A stretch of 14,661 nt of DNA, from positions 1-14,661 of the forward strand of contig CALALQ010000229.1 in assembly GCA_937925595.1 (NCBI GenBank), written 5' to 3'. Each line of letters opens with the position of its first letter. Position 1 is the first letter of the stretch. The position numbers and the translations under genes were made by a program. The notes under the pieces are model-generated. The model was not told the DNA's origin. It did no database searches and worked only from the letters and a program-made list of their open reading frames with translations. This document shows positions 1-7,030 of the stretch, in pieces. The DNA is from an uncultured Demequina sp. (GTDB taxonomy: Bacteria; Actinomycetota; Actinomycetes; Actinomycetales; Demequinaceae).

Positions 1-1
1 G

Positions 2-649
2 TGGGACAACCTCACGTGCGTGCAGACCCTCGCCCTCATGGGCCAGGCGTACCGCGAGAAGAAGGAGTACGCGCGCCAGCGTGGACTCGGCCTTCTCAAG
101 CTGGTTCACCTCGAGGAGTTCGCTGACCGTCCCACACGAGTCCTCTCTCGCGGACAGAAGCAGCGATTGTCGCTGGCCCGTGCCCTCATCCACGACCCCT
201 CAGTGCTGCTGCTCGACGAGCCCGCCAACGGACTTGACCCGCGTTCGCGCGTTGAGCTTCGCCAGCTGGTGCGCGAGCTCGCCGCTGGCGGCAAGACCAT
301 CCTCGTCTCGAGCCACGTGCTGAGCGAACTCGACGAGATGGTCGACGGCGCGATCTTCATGTCGAAGGGCGCGACCCTTGGCGAAGACGCCGACGCCATG
401 GTCGCGGACGCGAAGACCCGCTACCGCGTCGAGGCACTCGACCTCGCGGCCCTCGCCGCTTCCCTGGGTCGACAGGGCATCGACCACGAAGACCTCGACG
501 GCGGCGCCATCGTTCGCGTCGCGGACGAGGCACAGGCAGCGGCCCTGCTCGCATCGCTTGTGAAGGACGGCGTTCCCGTCCACCGATTCGGACCCGCCGG
601 CTCGGCCCTTGAACAGACTTACATGCTCATGAATGAGGAGCGGCGATGA
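2..649 (+). CDS. ABC transporter ATP-binding protein, 3' part (5' end outside window)
   Basis: This is the nucleotide-binding subunit of an ABC exporter; it would hydrolyse ATP on the cytoplasmic face to drive the permease encoded next. The reading frame is open from base 2 (W-D-N-L-T...), which resembles the 'ENLT' region after the Q-loop in ABC-2 type ATPases, so the gene begins upstream and the Walker A is missing only because of the window edge. A GTG at 20 is in frame but internal. Visible motifs in order are the signature LSRGQKQRLSLARAL, Walker B VLLLDEP with the catalytic Glu, the D-loop NGLDP, and the H-loop ILVSSHVLSEL. The last ~80 residues form the small C-terminal domain common in this type. 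The stop overlaps the permease start (ATGA), implying translational coupling. The substrate cannot be told. The family is certain; the exact subfamily is not. Confidence 0.93.
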   Translation, partial: WDNLTCVQTLALMGQAYREKKEYARQRGLGLLKLVHLEEFADRPTRVLSRGQKQRLSLARALIHDPSVLLLDEPANGLDPRSRVELRQLVRELAAGGKTILVSSHVLSELDEMVDGAIFMSKGATLGEDADAMVADAKTRYRVEALDLAALAASLGRQGIDHEDLDGGAIVRVADEAQAAALLASLVKDGVPVHRFGPAGSALEQTYMLMNEERR

Positions 650-1788
650 CCACCACCGAAACTCTCGAAGCTCCGGCGACCACAGCGTCGGACTCCATCA
701 AGGGCAACCCGTGGCACCCCACGTTCCGTGGAGTGGCCCTCGCGACCCGGATTGAGCTGCTCCGCAGGCGGCCAAGCAAGAAGGGCTACCTCGTCTACGG
801 GATCACGGTCGCCCTCATCGTTGGCCTTGGCATCCTCGTCGCGGTCTCCTCGGATGAGAAGCTCAACTCCAACCCCATGGAACTGGTCATGATCCTGGTC
901 CTGGGAGCGGGAATGCTGATCGGCCCGTCGCTGTCCGCGACGTCCATCAATGGCGACTCCTCCGAAGGCGTGCTGGCCCCGCTGCAGATGTCGCGACTGT
1001 CCGCAGCCGACCTCGCACTGGGCAAGCTGTTCGCATCGTGGGCGGTGTGCTTCGCCGCGCTGCTCACCACCACCCCATTCCTTCTCTATGCCTTCTCGAA
1101 GTCGGGTTGGCACTTCGACGAGATGCTGTGGGTGCTTGGCGTGATCCTGTTCGTGGTGCTCGCCTTCACCGCAATGGGCCTCGCGTGGTCGTCGATCGCG
1201 GCGCGATCGGTTGCGTCGGTGTCGCTCACCCACATCACGTCGGGAATCCTGGGACTGGGAACGCTGCTGATCTTCGCGTTCTCCATGCCGCTCGTCAGCG
1301 AGCAGCAGACGGTGACCTACTGGGATCACGACTATGAGCAGGCCACGGAGGAAGACTGGTCTGACCCCAACTTCAGCCCCAGCCAGCTGCCGTGCGTGCC
1401 CACCGAGAGCACCGAGATGGTGACGCACACTGACAAGCTCGCTTGGCTGCTGCTGATCAACCCGGCGGTGGTGGTGGTTGAGACCGCTCCCGTGATCGAC
1501 GTAGAGACCTTCCAGGCGGATGGCCGCGCCGCTCCCGGTGTGTTCGCCTTCCTTCACCAGGGAGTCAGCGAGGCTCGCTCTGAGCCCATCGTCGAGCGCA
1601 ACTTCTGCGAAGCAGGTGGCCAGGGCATGACCTGGGACGAGCAGCAGCGGGCCATGGGTCTCGTGAAGCCGAACCCCTGGCCGGGAATTGCCCTCGCCGG
1701 CGGAATCCTCGTGGCCTCCATGGCGATCGTCGTCCAGCGCCTCCGGGTGCCCTACAAGAAGCTGCGCGTGGGAACGCGAGTCGCGTAA
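646..1788 (+). CDS. ABC-2 type transporter permease
   Basis: This is the membrane subunit of the ABC exporter, 380 aa, partner of the ATPase whose stop codon it overlaps by 4 bp. After a ~45-residue cytoplasmic N-terminus (basic stretch LLRRRPSKKG), hydrophobic segments lie at about residues 48-67, 78-98, 120-147, 158-185, 190-218, 264-283 and 345-363. Between the fifth and sixth lies an acidic segment rich in D/E (about 222-262), and between the sixth and the last a second polar loop; each carries one Cys (LPCVP and NFCEAG), so an extracytoplasmic disulfide is possible. The tail ends in basic residues, as expected inside the cell. No conserved permease motif identifies the cargo. It could export a peptide, a lipid or a drug; the call rests on hydrophobicity and gene order. 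Confidence 0.88.
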   Translation: MTTTETLEAPATTASDSIKGNPWHPTFRGVALATRIELLRRRPSKKGYLVYGITVALIVGLGILVAVSSDEKLNSNPMELVMILVLGAGMLIGPSLSATSINGDSSEGVLAPLQMSRLSAADLALGKLFASWAVCFAALLTTTPFLLYAFSKSGWHFDEMLWVLGVILFVVLAFTAMGLAWSSIAARSVASVSLTHITSGILGLGTLLIFAFSMPLVSEQQTVTYWDHDYEQATEEDWSDPNFSPSQLPCVPTESTEMVTHTDKLAWLLLINPAVVVVETAPVIDVETFQADGRAAPGVFAFLHQGVSEARSEPIVERNFCEAGGQGMTWDEQQRAMGLVKPNPWPGIALAGGILVASMAIVVQRLRVPYKKLRVGTRVA

Positions 1789-1819
1789 GCGAGGAGCGTA
1801 ACCGCCACCCACGTCAGGA

Positions 1820-1873
1820 AAGCCCCGCGGGCGACCCTCACATCCGTGAGTCAGAGGGTCGTTCGCGGGGCTT
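1820..1873. terminator. bidirectional hairpin terminator between convergent ABC permease and recR
   Basis: Arms at 1820-1839 and 1854-1873 are 20 nt each and complementary except for two positions that become G-U pairs in RNA; the loop is 14 nt. The stem ends in AA on one side and TT on the other, with short T-rich sequence beyond, so it can stop transcription from both the permease (plus) and recR (minus). It is the only obvious structure in this gap. Confidence 0.85.
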
Positions 1874-1885
1874 CGTTCGCGTCGG

Positions 1886-2482
1886 CTAGGAGACTTTGCG
1901 GCGGCCCTCAAAGGCGCGGCCCAAGGTGACCTCGTCGGCGTACTCGAGGTCGCCGCCAACCGGCAGGCCCGAGGCGAGTCGCGACACCGTCACCCCCAGC
2001 GGCACGAGCATGCGCGTGAGATACGTCGCGGTTGCTTCGCCTTCGATGTTGGGGTCGGTTGCGATGATGACCTCTTCCACGGAGCCGTCGCCCAGCCGCG
2101 TGAGCAGTTGGCGGATGCGGAGGTCGTCAGGCCCCACGCCATTCATGGGATCGATTGCGCCGCCGAGCACGTGATAGCGACCGCGAAACTCGCGAGTGCG
2201 CTCGATGACCACCACGTCCTTGGGCTCCTCCACCACGCACAGAAGGGTCTGGTCGCGGCGAGGGTCGGCACAGATGCGGCACTGCTCGGACTCCGCGACG
2301 TTGCCGCACGTGTCGCAGAACCGCACCTTCTCCTTGACGGTGGTGATCACGTCCGCAAGTCGCTGCACGTCCGCAGGGTCGGTGCCGAGCAGGTGGAACG
2401 CAATGCGCTGGGCGCTCTTGGGTCCCACTCCGGGCAGTCGCCCAAGCTCGTCGATAAGGTCCTGCACCGCGCCGTCGTACAT
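1886..2482 (-). CDS. recR: recombination mediator protein RecR
   Basis: RecR acts with RecO (and RecF) in loading RecA at single-strand gaps. The 198-aa length is normal. Features in order: N-terminal helix-hairpin-helix [20 protein letters not shown] (13-32), a four-cysteine zinc site (C56, C59, C68, C71), a Toprim domain with the [12 protein letters not shown] strand and the [17 protein letters not shown] segment, and the C-terminal [18 protein letters not shown]. The ATG at 2482 has no Shine-Dalgarno; instead TAGGCT lies 7 nt upstream, so the message may start at the ATG itself. It lies 45 bp after dnaX on the same strand, so it may be read both from dnaX and from its own promoter. The ebfC/ybaB gene often found between the two is not present. 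Confidence 0.97.
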   Translation of the reverse strand: MYDGAVQDLIDELGRLPGVGPKSAQRIAFHLLGTDPADVQRLADVITTVKEKVRFCDTCGNVAESEQCRICADPRRDQTLLCVVEEPKDVVVIERTREFRGRYHVLGGAIDPMNGVGPDDLRIRQLLTRLGDGSVEEVIIATDPNIEGEATATYLTRMLVPLGVTVSRLASGLPVGGDLEYADEVTLGRAFEGRRKVS

Positions 2483-2489
2483 GCGGACA

Positions 2490-2495
2490 AGCCTA
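2490..2495 (-). promoter_or_regulatory. leaderless-type -10 box for recR
   Basis: On the minus strand TAGGCT is followed by 7 nt and then the recR ATG. This matches the actinobacterial TAnnnT-N6/7-RTG layout in which transcription starts at or next to the start codon. The hexamer and the spacing are identical to those before dnaX. No convincing -35 is seen. Confidence 0.5.
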
Positions 2496-2527
2496 AGCGT
2501 GGGCGCCGACTTGGCAGTCCAGGCGCG

Positions 2528-4402
2528 CTACCCCTCGATGACGGTGCCGCCGAGCAGCTTCGCCACGGCATCTGCACCGGTCAGCTGGGCGTCTTCTGCG
2601 GGCGCGTCGTCCTCGCTGATCTCGTCGTAGGGCTCCGGCGGCTCGTCGGGCAGTGGCGGCTCGTCCGCCGGTGCCACAAAGGCGCCCTTCTTGCCCGACG
2701 CTGCGGAGGACTTGGAAGTGGCCGTCACCACCGGCGTCATGCCGGTTGCGGCAGCAACAGCGGGGGACACGCCCCTGGCTGGGGCGTTGGCCGCGCCTCC
2801 GCCTGCGGCCTCGACCCGGACATGCAGGCCGAGCGTCTCGCGAACCGCAAGCGCCACGTTCTCGGCGTGATCGCTGCTCTGGAAACGAGCGGCAAGCTGC
2901 GGGTTGTCGAAGGTCAGCTTGAGAACACCGGCCTCCACCGAGGCGACGGTCGCGCTCTGGCTCACCATCGCCCACGTGACGCGCCGGCGCTCGAGCGTGC
3001 CGAGCACCTCTGGCCAGCGGCGACGCACGAGCTCTGCGTCCTCGGGGCCGGATGCAACATCGCCCGTTGGCGCGGCAACCACAGGGGTCGCTGCAGTGGG
3101 GGCAGGCTGTGGCGCGGGCGCGACGACAGGCGTCGCTTGGGTGGGCGGTGCCGTCGCTGCCGCAGGAGCTGCCGCCGCAGGAGCCGCTGCCGGGGCCGGA
3201 GCGGAAGCGGCTGGCGCGGCCTGTGGTGCGGGGGTCGGAGCGGCTGCCGCCTGGGCAATCGACGCCGTGACGGTCTGTGCAGAAGCAGGCTGTCCACCAG
3301 GCCCGTCCGCGGCGATGAGGCGAGCGCACAGCAGTTCGAGGTGCAGACGAGGAGCGGCCGCGCCGATCATCGACGTCAGGGCATCGTTGACGAGGTCCGC
3401 GGCGCGTGACGCGCGCGCAAGGCCAAGCGAGCGTGCCTGGTCCTTCATGCGCGCCAACTGGTCTTCGGGCAGGGCGCCAAGCGCCTTAACACCAGCATCG
3501 CCAGAGGCTGCGAGCACCAGCAGGTCGCGCAGTCGCTCGAGCAGGTCCTCCACAAAGCGGCGCGGCTCGTGACCCGTGGCGATGACCCGCGACACCACGC
3601 CAAACAGCGAAGCGCCGTCGCCTGCAGCCAAGGCATCCACAGCGTCGTCGAGCATGGTCGCGTCGGTGAATCCCAGGAGTGCGATCGCACCCTCGTAGGT
3701 CACGCCCTCCTTGCCCGAACCGGCCATGAGCTGATCCAGCACGGACAGCGAGTCGCGCACGGATCCACCGCCTGCGCGCACCACGAGCGGCAGTACTCCG
3801 CTTGCCACCTTCACGCCCTCGGCATCGCACAGCGTCTGCAGGTACTCGGTGAGCACCGTGGGCGGCACCAGGCGGAAGGGGTAGTGGTGCGTGCGGGAGC
3901 GGATGGTGCCGATGACCTTCTCCGGCTCCGTCGTGGCGAAGATGAAACGCACATGCGGCGGCGGCTCCTCGACGAGCTTGAGCAGGGCGTTGAAGCCCTG
4001 CGTCGTCACCATGTGCGCCTCGTCGAGGATGAAGATCTTGTAGCGATCGCGAGCAGGGGCGAAGGCCGCGCGCTCGCGCAGCTCGCGAGCATCGTCAACG
4101 CCGTTGTGGGACGCGGCGTCGATCTCCACGACATCGACGGAGCCGGCGCCTCCACGAGCGAGCTCGACGCACGAGTCGCACTTCCCGCACGGAGAGTCCG
4201 TGGGTCCTTCAACGCAGTTCAGGCAGCGGGCCAGGATGCGCGCGGAGGTGGTCTTTCCGCAGCCGCGCGGACCCGAGAACAGATAGGCGTGATTCACCTT
4301 GTCGGCACGCAGTGCCTGCATGAGCGGGACCGTCACGTGTTCCTGGCCAACGACATCGGCGAAGGTGTCTGGCCGGTAGCGGCGATACAGGGCGGTGGTC
4401 AC
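2528..4402 (-). CDS. dnaX: DNA polymerase III subunit gamma/tau
   Basis: This is the clamp-loader ATPase subunit that loads the sliding clamp and ties the replicative polymerase together. From the GTG at 4402 it is 624 aa. Motifs: VTTALYRRYRP start, Walker A GPRGCGKTT (44-52), four-cysteine zinc site (C63, C72, C75, C78), Walker B LDEAH (126-130), sensor-1 FATTEPEKV, and the SRT motif (169-171). Domain III runs to about 365, followed by a long Ala/Pro-rich linker (~380-460), a tau-type domain and an acidic tail ending AVAKLLGGTVIEG. A TTG at 4432 would add 10 residues, but the GTG fits the family N-terminus and sits 7 nt after TAGGCT. No A-rich slippery site was seen, so a frameshifted gamma form is not supported. 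ffs and tRNA-Ser(GGA) lie upstream, recR downstream. Confidence 0.96.
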   Translation of the reverse strand: MTTALYRRYRPDTFADVVGQEHVTVPLMQALRADKVNHAYLFSGPRGCGKTTSARILARCLNCVEGPTDSPCGKCDSCVELARGGAGSVDVVEIDAASHNGVDDARELRERAAFAPARDRYKIFILDEAHMVTTQGFNALLKLVEEPPPHVRFIFATTEPEKVIGTIRSRTHHYPFRLVPPTVLTEYLQTLCDAEGVKVASGVLPLVVRAGGGSVRDSLSVLDQLMAGSGKEGVTYEGAIALLGFTDATMLDDAVDALAAGDGASLFGVVSRVIATGHEPRRFVEDLLERLRDLLVLAASGDAGVKALGALPEDQLARMKDQARSLGLARASRAADLVNDALTSMIGAAAPRLHLELLCARLIAADGPGGQPASAQTVTASIAQAAAAPTPAPQAAPAASAPAPAAAPAAAAPAAATAPPTQATPVVAPAPQPAPTAATPVVAAPTGDVASGPEDAELVRRRWPEVLGTLERRRVTWAMVSQSATVASVEAGVLKLTFDNPQLAARFQSSDHAENVALAVRETLGLHVRVEAAGGGAANAPARGVSPAVAAATGMTPVVTATSKSSAASGKKGAFVAPADEPPLPDEPPEPYDEISEDDAPAEDAQLTGADAVAKLLGGTVIEG

Positions 4403-4409
4403 GGAAGCG

Positions 4410-4415
4410 AGCCTA
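4410..4415 (-). promoter_or_regulatory. leaderless-type -10 box for dnaX
   Basis: TAGGCT (minus strand), then 7 nt, then GTG at 4402. There is no Shine-Dalgarno before this GTG. The same hexamer and spacing occur before recR. This also supports the GTG as the start rather than the TTG at 4432. Confidence 0.5.
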
Positions 4416-4493
4416 GTAGGACGGTGAGACAAGCGCGCTCGCGATCCACAGGAGAGACCGCCAACAGCGCAACCCAGTCCCAGCGTCGGGCAT

Positions 4494-4591
4494 GAAAGGA
4501 CCCTCCACGCACCCGTCAGAGCCCGCTTACCCTTGCTTCATTCCTGACCTGGGGGAGTTGGGCGAGATAACGCCACGTGGAGGGTCTCCTC
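4494..4591 (-). ncRNA. ffs: signal recognition particle RNA (small bacterial SRP RNA, 4.5S type)
   Basis: The minus strand carries the SRP apical core CAGGTC-A-GGAA-T-GAAGCA; compared with E. coli CAGGTC-C-GGAA-G-GAAGCA, the tetraloop-closing C-G pair is replaced by A-U, a compensated change. The GGAA tetraloop is at 4544-4541. The closing helix is visible as GGACCCTCCACG (4498-4509, plus strand) against its complement at 4576-4589. Total size near 97 nt fits the short SRP RNA that binds Ffh. It lies between tRNA-Ser(GGA) and dnaX, all on the minus strand, an order known from scr-dnaX in Bacillus. Ends are estimated from the helix and from the -10 box, so they may be off by several nt. Confidence 0.93.
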
Positions 4592-4592
4592 C

Positions 4593-4598
4593 AGTCTA
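4593..4598 (-). promoter_or_regulatory. -10 box of ffs, just behind the tRNA-Ser 3' end
   Basis: TAGACT on the minus strand starts two bases beyond the encoded CCA of tRNA-Ser(GGA), with transcription expected to begin 6-8 nt later at the base of the SRP helix. Any -35 element would have to lie inside the T arm of the tRNA gene (around the TTCGAA at 4623-4618), where the match to consensus is weak. ffs may therefore also be read through from the tRNA. Confidence 0.5.
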
Positions 4599-4600
4599 GC

Positions 4601-4688
4601 TGGCGGTGACGGTGGGATTCGAACCCACGGTTGCTTGCACAACACACGCTTTCCAAGCGTGCCTCTTCGGCCACTTGAGTACGTCACC
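4601..4688 (-). tRNA. tRNA-Ser (anticodon GGA)
   Basis: It folds as a class II tRNA of 88 nt including an encoded CCA. The acceptor GGTGACG pairs with CGTCACC, the anticodon stem is CACGC/GCGTG around loop TTGGAAA with GGA at 4654-4652, there is a long variable arm, and the T arm is GTGGG-TTCGAAT-CCCAC. The discriminator is G, as expected for serine tRNAs. It reads UCC and UCU codons. Confidence 0.97.
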
Positions 4689-4710
4689 ATGTTCCGTTTG
4701 GAACCCCACT

Positions 4711-4716
4711 ATGTTA
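4711..4716 (-). promoter_or_regulatory. possible -10 box for tRNA-Ser(GGA)
   Basis: TAACAT on the minus strand lies 22 nt before the mature tRNA 5' end, leaving a short leader that contains a 5-bp hairpin (GTTCC/GGAAC, 4691-4704). No good -35 is visible, so the call is tentative. Confidence 0.3.
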
Positions 4717-4760
4717 CCGGGTCGTTCGCTCACTGTGGGACCCGGAGTTCGCTGGGTCCC
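4717..4760. repeat. three-part competing inverted repeat between the tRNA-Ser and lytR_C promoters
   Basis: CCGGGTC (4717-4723) can pair with GACCCGG (4739-4745), while the overlapping GGGACCC (4737-4743) can pair with GGGTCCC (4754-4760). The centre block can join only one arm at a time. It lies between the divergent tRNA-Ser and membrane-protein genes. It may be an operator pair or chance palindromy in GC-rich DNA. Confidence 0.4.
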
Positions 4761-4767
4761 GGCAGGC

Positions 4768-4773
4768 TAGACT
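4768..4773 (+). promoter_or_regulatory. -10 box for the LytR_C membrane protein gene
   Basis: TAGACT lies at the centre of the palindrome GGCTAG-A-CTAGCC (4765-4777). Transcription from here would give a leader of about 70 nt containing a 7-bp hairpin (TGAGGCG at 4796-4802, CGCCTCA at 4813-4819). The -35 is unclear. Confidence 0.4.
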
Positions 4774-4851
4774 AGCCATCGGTTTGAAGGCCTTTTGAGG
4801 CGTGATTCTGACCGCCTCAGTCAGCACTAAGTGTCCAAGGGGAGACCGCAC

Positions 4852-5535
4852 GTGACAACAGCTCGACCGCCGCGGGGTACGCGGCGCGCCGCTGTGCGAC
4901 GCCACCGTCGCGAGCGTCAGGTGCTCGTCTTCGGCATCCTGCTGATCGCGCTCGCGGCCATCTCCTTCATCGCGATGGGCATCTACAAGGGCACCATCGA
5001 GGGTCCGTTCAACGCGGCCTTCGTGACGCCCCAGTCGGAGTTCACCTCTGACATCACCCTGCCGTGCCCGCCCGACTCCCTGCCGATGCAGCCTGACGAG
5101 GTTGCCGTTCGCGTCCTCAACGGCACCGATATCCAGGGCCTTGCGGGCAACACGCTGACCGACCTCGTGGGCCGCGGCTTCGTTGGCCTTGGCGCCACAA
5201 ACTGGTCGCGCGACTACGCCGGCACCGCGCGCATCATGTTCAGCGAGGAGGGCCTGCACAAGGCCTACACCGTCGCCCTCCACTTCCCGGAGGCCGAGCT
5301 GGTCCTGGACGACCGCAAGAATGCGACGGTCGATGTGGTGCTCGGGAAGGCGTTCACCAACCTCGTGAGCCCGCTCGACCCGCGACTCGACCCCGACAAC
5401 CCTCTCGCCGCCGAGGGTGCCTGCCTGCCGGTGAGCCAGATCGAACCGGAGCCGGCGCCGCGTATCTACCCGGTCGACCCGCTCGCCTCGCCCACGCCCG
5501 AGCCGACGCCGAGCGTCTCGCCCAGCGGCGAGTAG
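4852..5535 (+). CDS. LytR C-terminal domain membrane protein
   Basis: This 227-aa protein has a very basic N-terminus (R/H-rich, 5-22), one membrane helix (about 24-45) and an outside domain. Residues ~75-165 match the LytR_C type domain (VAVRVLNGTDIQGLAGNTL followed by a cross-beta pattern ending in VDVVLGKAF), which in many actinobacteria occurs alone or attached to LytR-CpsA-Psr enzymes that link polymers to the wall. Here no LCP catalytic domain is present, so an enzyme role is not supported. The tail is Pro/Ser-rich (PTPEPTPSVSPSGE), typical of a wall-spanning region. The start is set at GTG 4852 because AAGGGGAG lies 7 nt before it; an in-frame GTG at 4831 has no ribosome site. It converges with the next gene, only 12 bp away. 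Confidence 0.85.
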   Translation: MTTARPPRGTRRAAVRRHRRERQVLVFGILLIALAAISFIAMGIYKGTIEGPFNAAFVTPQSEFTSDITLPCPPDSLPMQPDEVAVRVLNGTDIQGLAGNTLTDLVGRGFVGLGATNWSRDYAGTARIMFSEEGLHKAYTVALHFPEAELVLDDRKNATVDVVLGKAFTNLVSPLDPRLDPDNPLAAEGACLPVSQIEPEPAPRIYPVDPLASPTPEPTPSVSPSGE

Positions 5536-5547
5536 TCGCGGCCTGCC

Positions 5548-6213
5548 TTAGGCGTCGTAGGAGTCGGTCCAGCTCGCGATGTCGACTCCGTGGTTGTCAG
5601 GGGATGCGAGCGTCCACCAGTCGGGGGCGTGTGAATCGTCAACCAGTCGCCCGCCTGCCGCGATCGCCGCATCCACCCGAGCCCTCGCCTGATCCGCTGG
5701 CACAAAGACGTCGAAGTGGGTGCGACCGCGCCCCGCGACGTTCCCGGTGATGGGGTTGAACGCGAGCTGCGGTCCGCAGCGCAGGGGATCAGCCGCGTCG
5801 CCCTCACCCACCGCGTCGTAGCCGAGCGCGGCGAGGAAGAACGGCCGCGCATCCACCCCCGAGTGCTGGGCCACGTAGATGCCTATCGCCTGCACCGCCG
5901 CGGGGTCTGGTGTGAGTCCACGCCGGGCGGCGGCTTGGGAAACGGCGGCGGCGAACACGGGGGCCGACGCTGGGATGGCCCAGTCTTCGCCGTACGGCAG
6001 GCGCACCACCACTCCTTCTGGCCGCAGGTCGATATCGGGGCGCAGCCCGAACTCGGTGGCCGCGGAGACGACGTCCGCGACCAGGGTTGCGGCCTGGTCC
6101 AGCGACGTGGCTCGGAAGACAGCTTGTGGTCCGGTGCCTGTGACGCGCCAGTCGGCGACGCCGTCGGAGGCGTGGAACTTCGCTGGAGTGAGGCCTTGAT
6201 TCGAGTCGCCCAT
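5548..6213 (-). CDS. pterin-dehydratase-like domain fused to a VOC (glyoxalase-like) domain
   Basis: The 221-aa protein has two parts. Residues ~10-100 resemble the pterin-4a-carbinolamine dehydratase fold (FRATSLDQAATLVADVVSAA, then PDIDLRPEGVVVRL). Residues ~107-215 resemble a glyoxalase/VOC domain (QLAFNPITGN, RTHFDVFVPADQARARVDAAI, WTLASPDNHGVDIA). This fusion is known in actinobacteria. The dehydratase active site normally has His-His-Pro and a later His; here the positions read Leu57-Arg58-Pro59 and the later His region is LPYGED, so dehydratase activity is unlikely. The VOC half could bind a metal or small ligand, but the substrate is unknown. The ATG at 6213 is preferred because AAGGGGGAG precedes it; a GTG 30 nt earlier lacks a ribosome site. 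Confidence 0.8.
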   Translation of the reverse strand: MGDSNQGLTPAKFHASDGVADWRVTGTGPQAVFRATSLDQAATLVADVVSAATEFGLRPDIDLRPEGVVVRLPYGEDWAIPASAPVFAAAVSQAAARRGLTPDPAAVQAIGIYVAQHSGVDARPFFLAALGYDAVGEGDAADPLRCGPQLAFNPITGNVAGRGRTHFDVFVPADQARARVDAAIAAGGRLVDDSHAPDWWTLASPDNHGVDIASWTDSYDA

Positions 6214-6272
6214 GACTCCCCCTTGATGAGGTGCGCGCCCCACCCCGAGTGCGCGGGGACTGCGCCTTACCC

Positions 6273-6278
6273 ATGCTA
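6273..6278 (-). promoter_or_regulatory. possible -10 box for the dehydratase-like/VOC gene
   Basis: TAGCAT on the minus strand lies about 60 nt before the ATG at 6213. No clear -35 is present. It sits in the 105-bp gap after the TetR-type gene, so the gene may have its own promoter rather than share the cassette's. Confidence 0.3.
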
Positions 6279-6318
6279 GGTCGAGGGTCCGACGCGCGCT
6301 GGGGTGAGCGCAGGCCGG

Positions 6319-6972
6319 CTAGACCGTGCGGCCGGCCCTCTTCATAGCGTCGGCGAAACCGTCGAGGAGCAGCTCGAGGCCGTACTCAAACTCGGCGGCG
6401 TCATCCTGCGCAAACAGGAGGGGGCTCACCTCGGTCACGAGCGGGAGCACCTTGGCCGCCGTCACCGTGTCCATGTCGTCCCTGCCGTCGGCCGTGATCT
6501 CCCGCGCATCGGGCGAGAAGTAGCCACCCAGCTCGACGTCAATGGTGCCCAGCGAGTAGGCGGCGAGGGCTCGATAGCACCGTGCCGTGCTCACCTCATC
6601 AAAGCCTGCTCGGCGGAAGCTCCGGAACCCCGCCTCGACGAACGCAAGAGCGTCGGGGGTGTGGGGAGGGAACTGATTGATGAGGCGGGCGGCGTTGGGA
6701 TGAAGGAGTCCGACCTCGCGCACCGACCGCATGATGTGGCGGATCGCGTCCCGCCAGTGCGCGTCCTCTGGAGGGGTGTCCACCTCCGCGAGGAGCAGTT
6801 GGGCCACGCCATCCAGCAGCGCCTCGCGATCAGGGAAGTAGGTGTACAGACCCATGGGGGAGACGCCGAGCTCCTGCGCGAGTCGGCGCATCGTGAGCGC
6901 CTCGAGACCCTCCGCGTCAATGACGGCGAGGGCGGCTTGGGCGATGGTCCGCTGTGACAGTTTGGGGGCCAT
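6319..6972 (-). CDS. TetR family transcriptional regulator of the efflux cassette
   Basis: This is a 217-aa repressor-type protein. The N-terminal DNA-binding domain shows TIAQAALAVIDAEGLEALTMRRLAQELGVSPMGLYTYFPDREALL (about 9-53, read here in pieces: helix 1 at 9-20, turn LAQELGV at 31-37, recognition helix PMGLYTYF at 39-46). The C-terminal ~150 residues are helical and would bind the inducer. The ATG at 6972 is chosen because GGAGGA lies 5 nt upstream; an in-frame start 39 nt earlier would fall in the operator. The gene follows GNAT-MFS-VOC on the same strand, 58 bp after the VOC gene, with its own promoter and a GTAC-N3-GTAC operator that is also found before the GNAT gene. This makes it the likely repressor of itself and of the exporter operon (inference). 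Confidence 0.92.
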   Translation of the reverse strand: MAPKLSQRTIAQAALAVIDAEGLEALTMRRLAQELGVSPMGLYTYFPDREALLDGVAQLLLAEVDTPPEDAHWRDAIRHIMRSVREVGLLHPNAARLINQFPPHTPDALAFVEAGFRSFRRAGFDEVSTARCYRALAAYSLGTIDVELGGYFSPDAREITADGRDDMDTVTAAKVLPLVTEVSPLLFAQDDAAEFEYGLELLLDGFADAMKRAGRTV

Positions 6973-6992
6973 GCTTCTCCTCCCACTCAGCG

Positions 6993-7016
6993 GCGTACGG
7001 CGTACGCGCAAGCATA
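6993..7016 (-). promoter_or_regulatory. promoter and operator of the TetR-type gene
   Basis: The operator GCGTAC-GGC-GTACGC (6993-7007) is a perfect inverted repeat with a 3-nt centre. On the minus strand the -10 box TATGCT (7016-7011) lies immediately before it, so the operator covers the expected start of transcription. Fourteen of its bases recur exactly at 9368-9381 before the GNAT gene. A -35 is not clear. Confidence 0.75.
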
Positions 7017-7030
7017 GATGCAGTACACGG

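Noticed and set aside
619..1959. Long minus-strand open frame opposite the ABC permease
   Set aside because: It runs against a clear membrane protein gene, is rich in H, R and E with no domain pattern, and crosses the terminator; such frames are common in high-GC DNA.
2108..3409. Long plus-strand open frame opposite recR and dnaX
   Set aside because: Antisense to two certain genes, with an Arg/Gly/Cys-rich sequence produced by the Ala/Pro-rich DnaX linker read backwards.
2528..4402. Programmed frameshift in dnaX giving a short gamma form
   Set aside because: No A-AAA-AAG-type slippery run or matching downstream hairpin was found in the coding strand.
3569..4495. Plus-strand open frame opposite the dnaX ATPase domain
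   Set aside because: It covers conserved DnaX motifs, overlaps the end of ffs and has no family pattern of its own.
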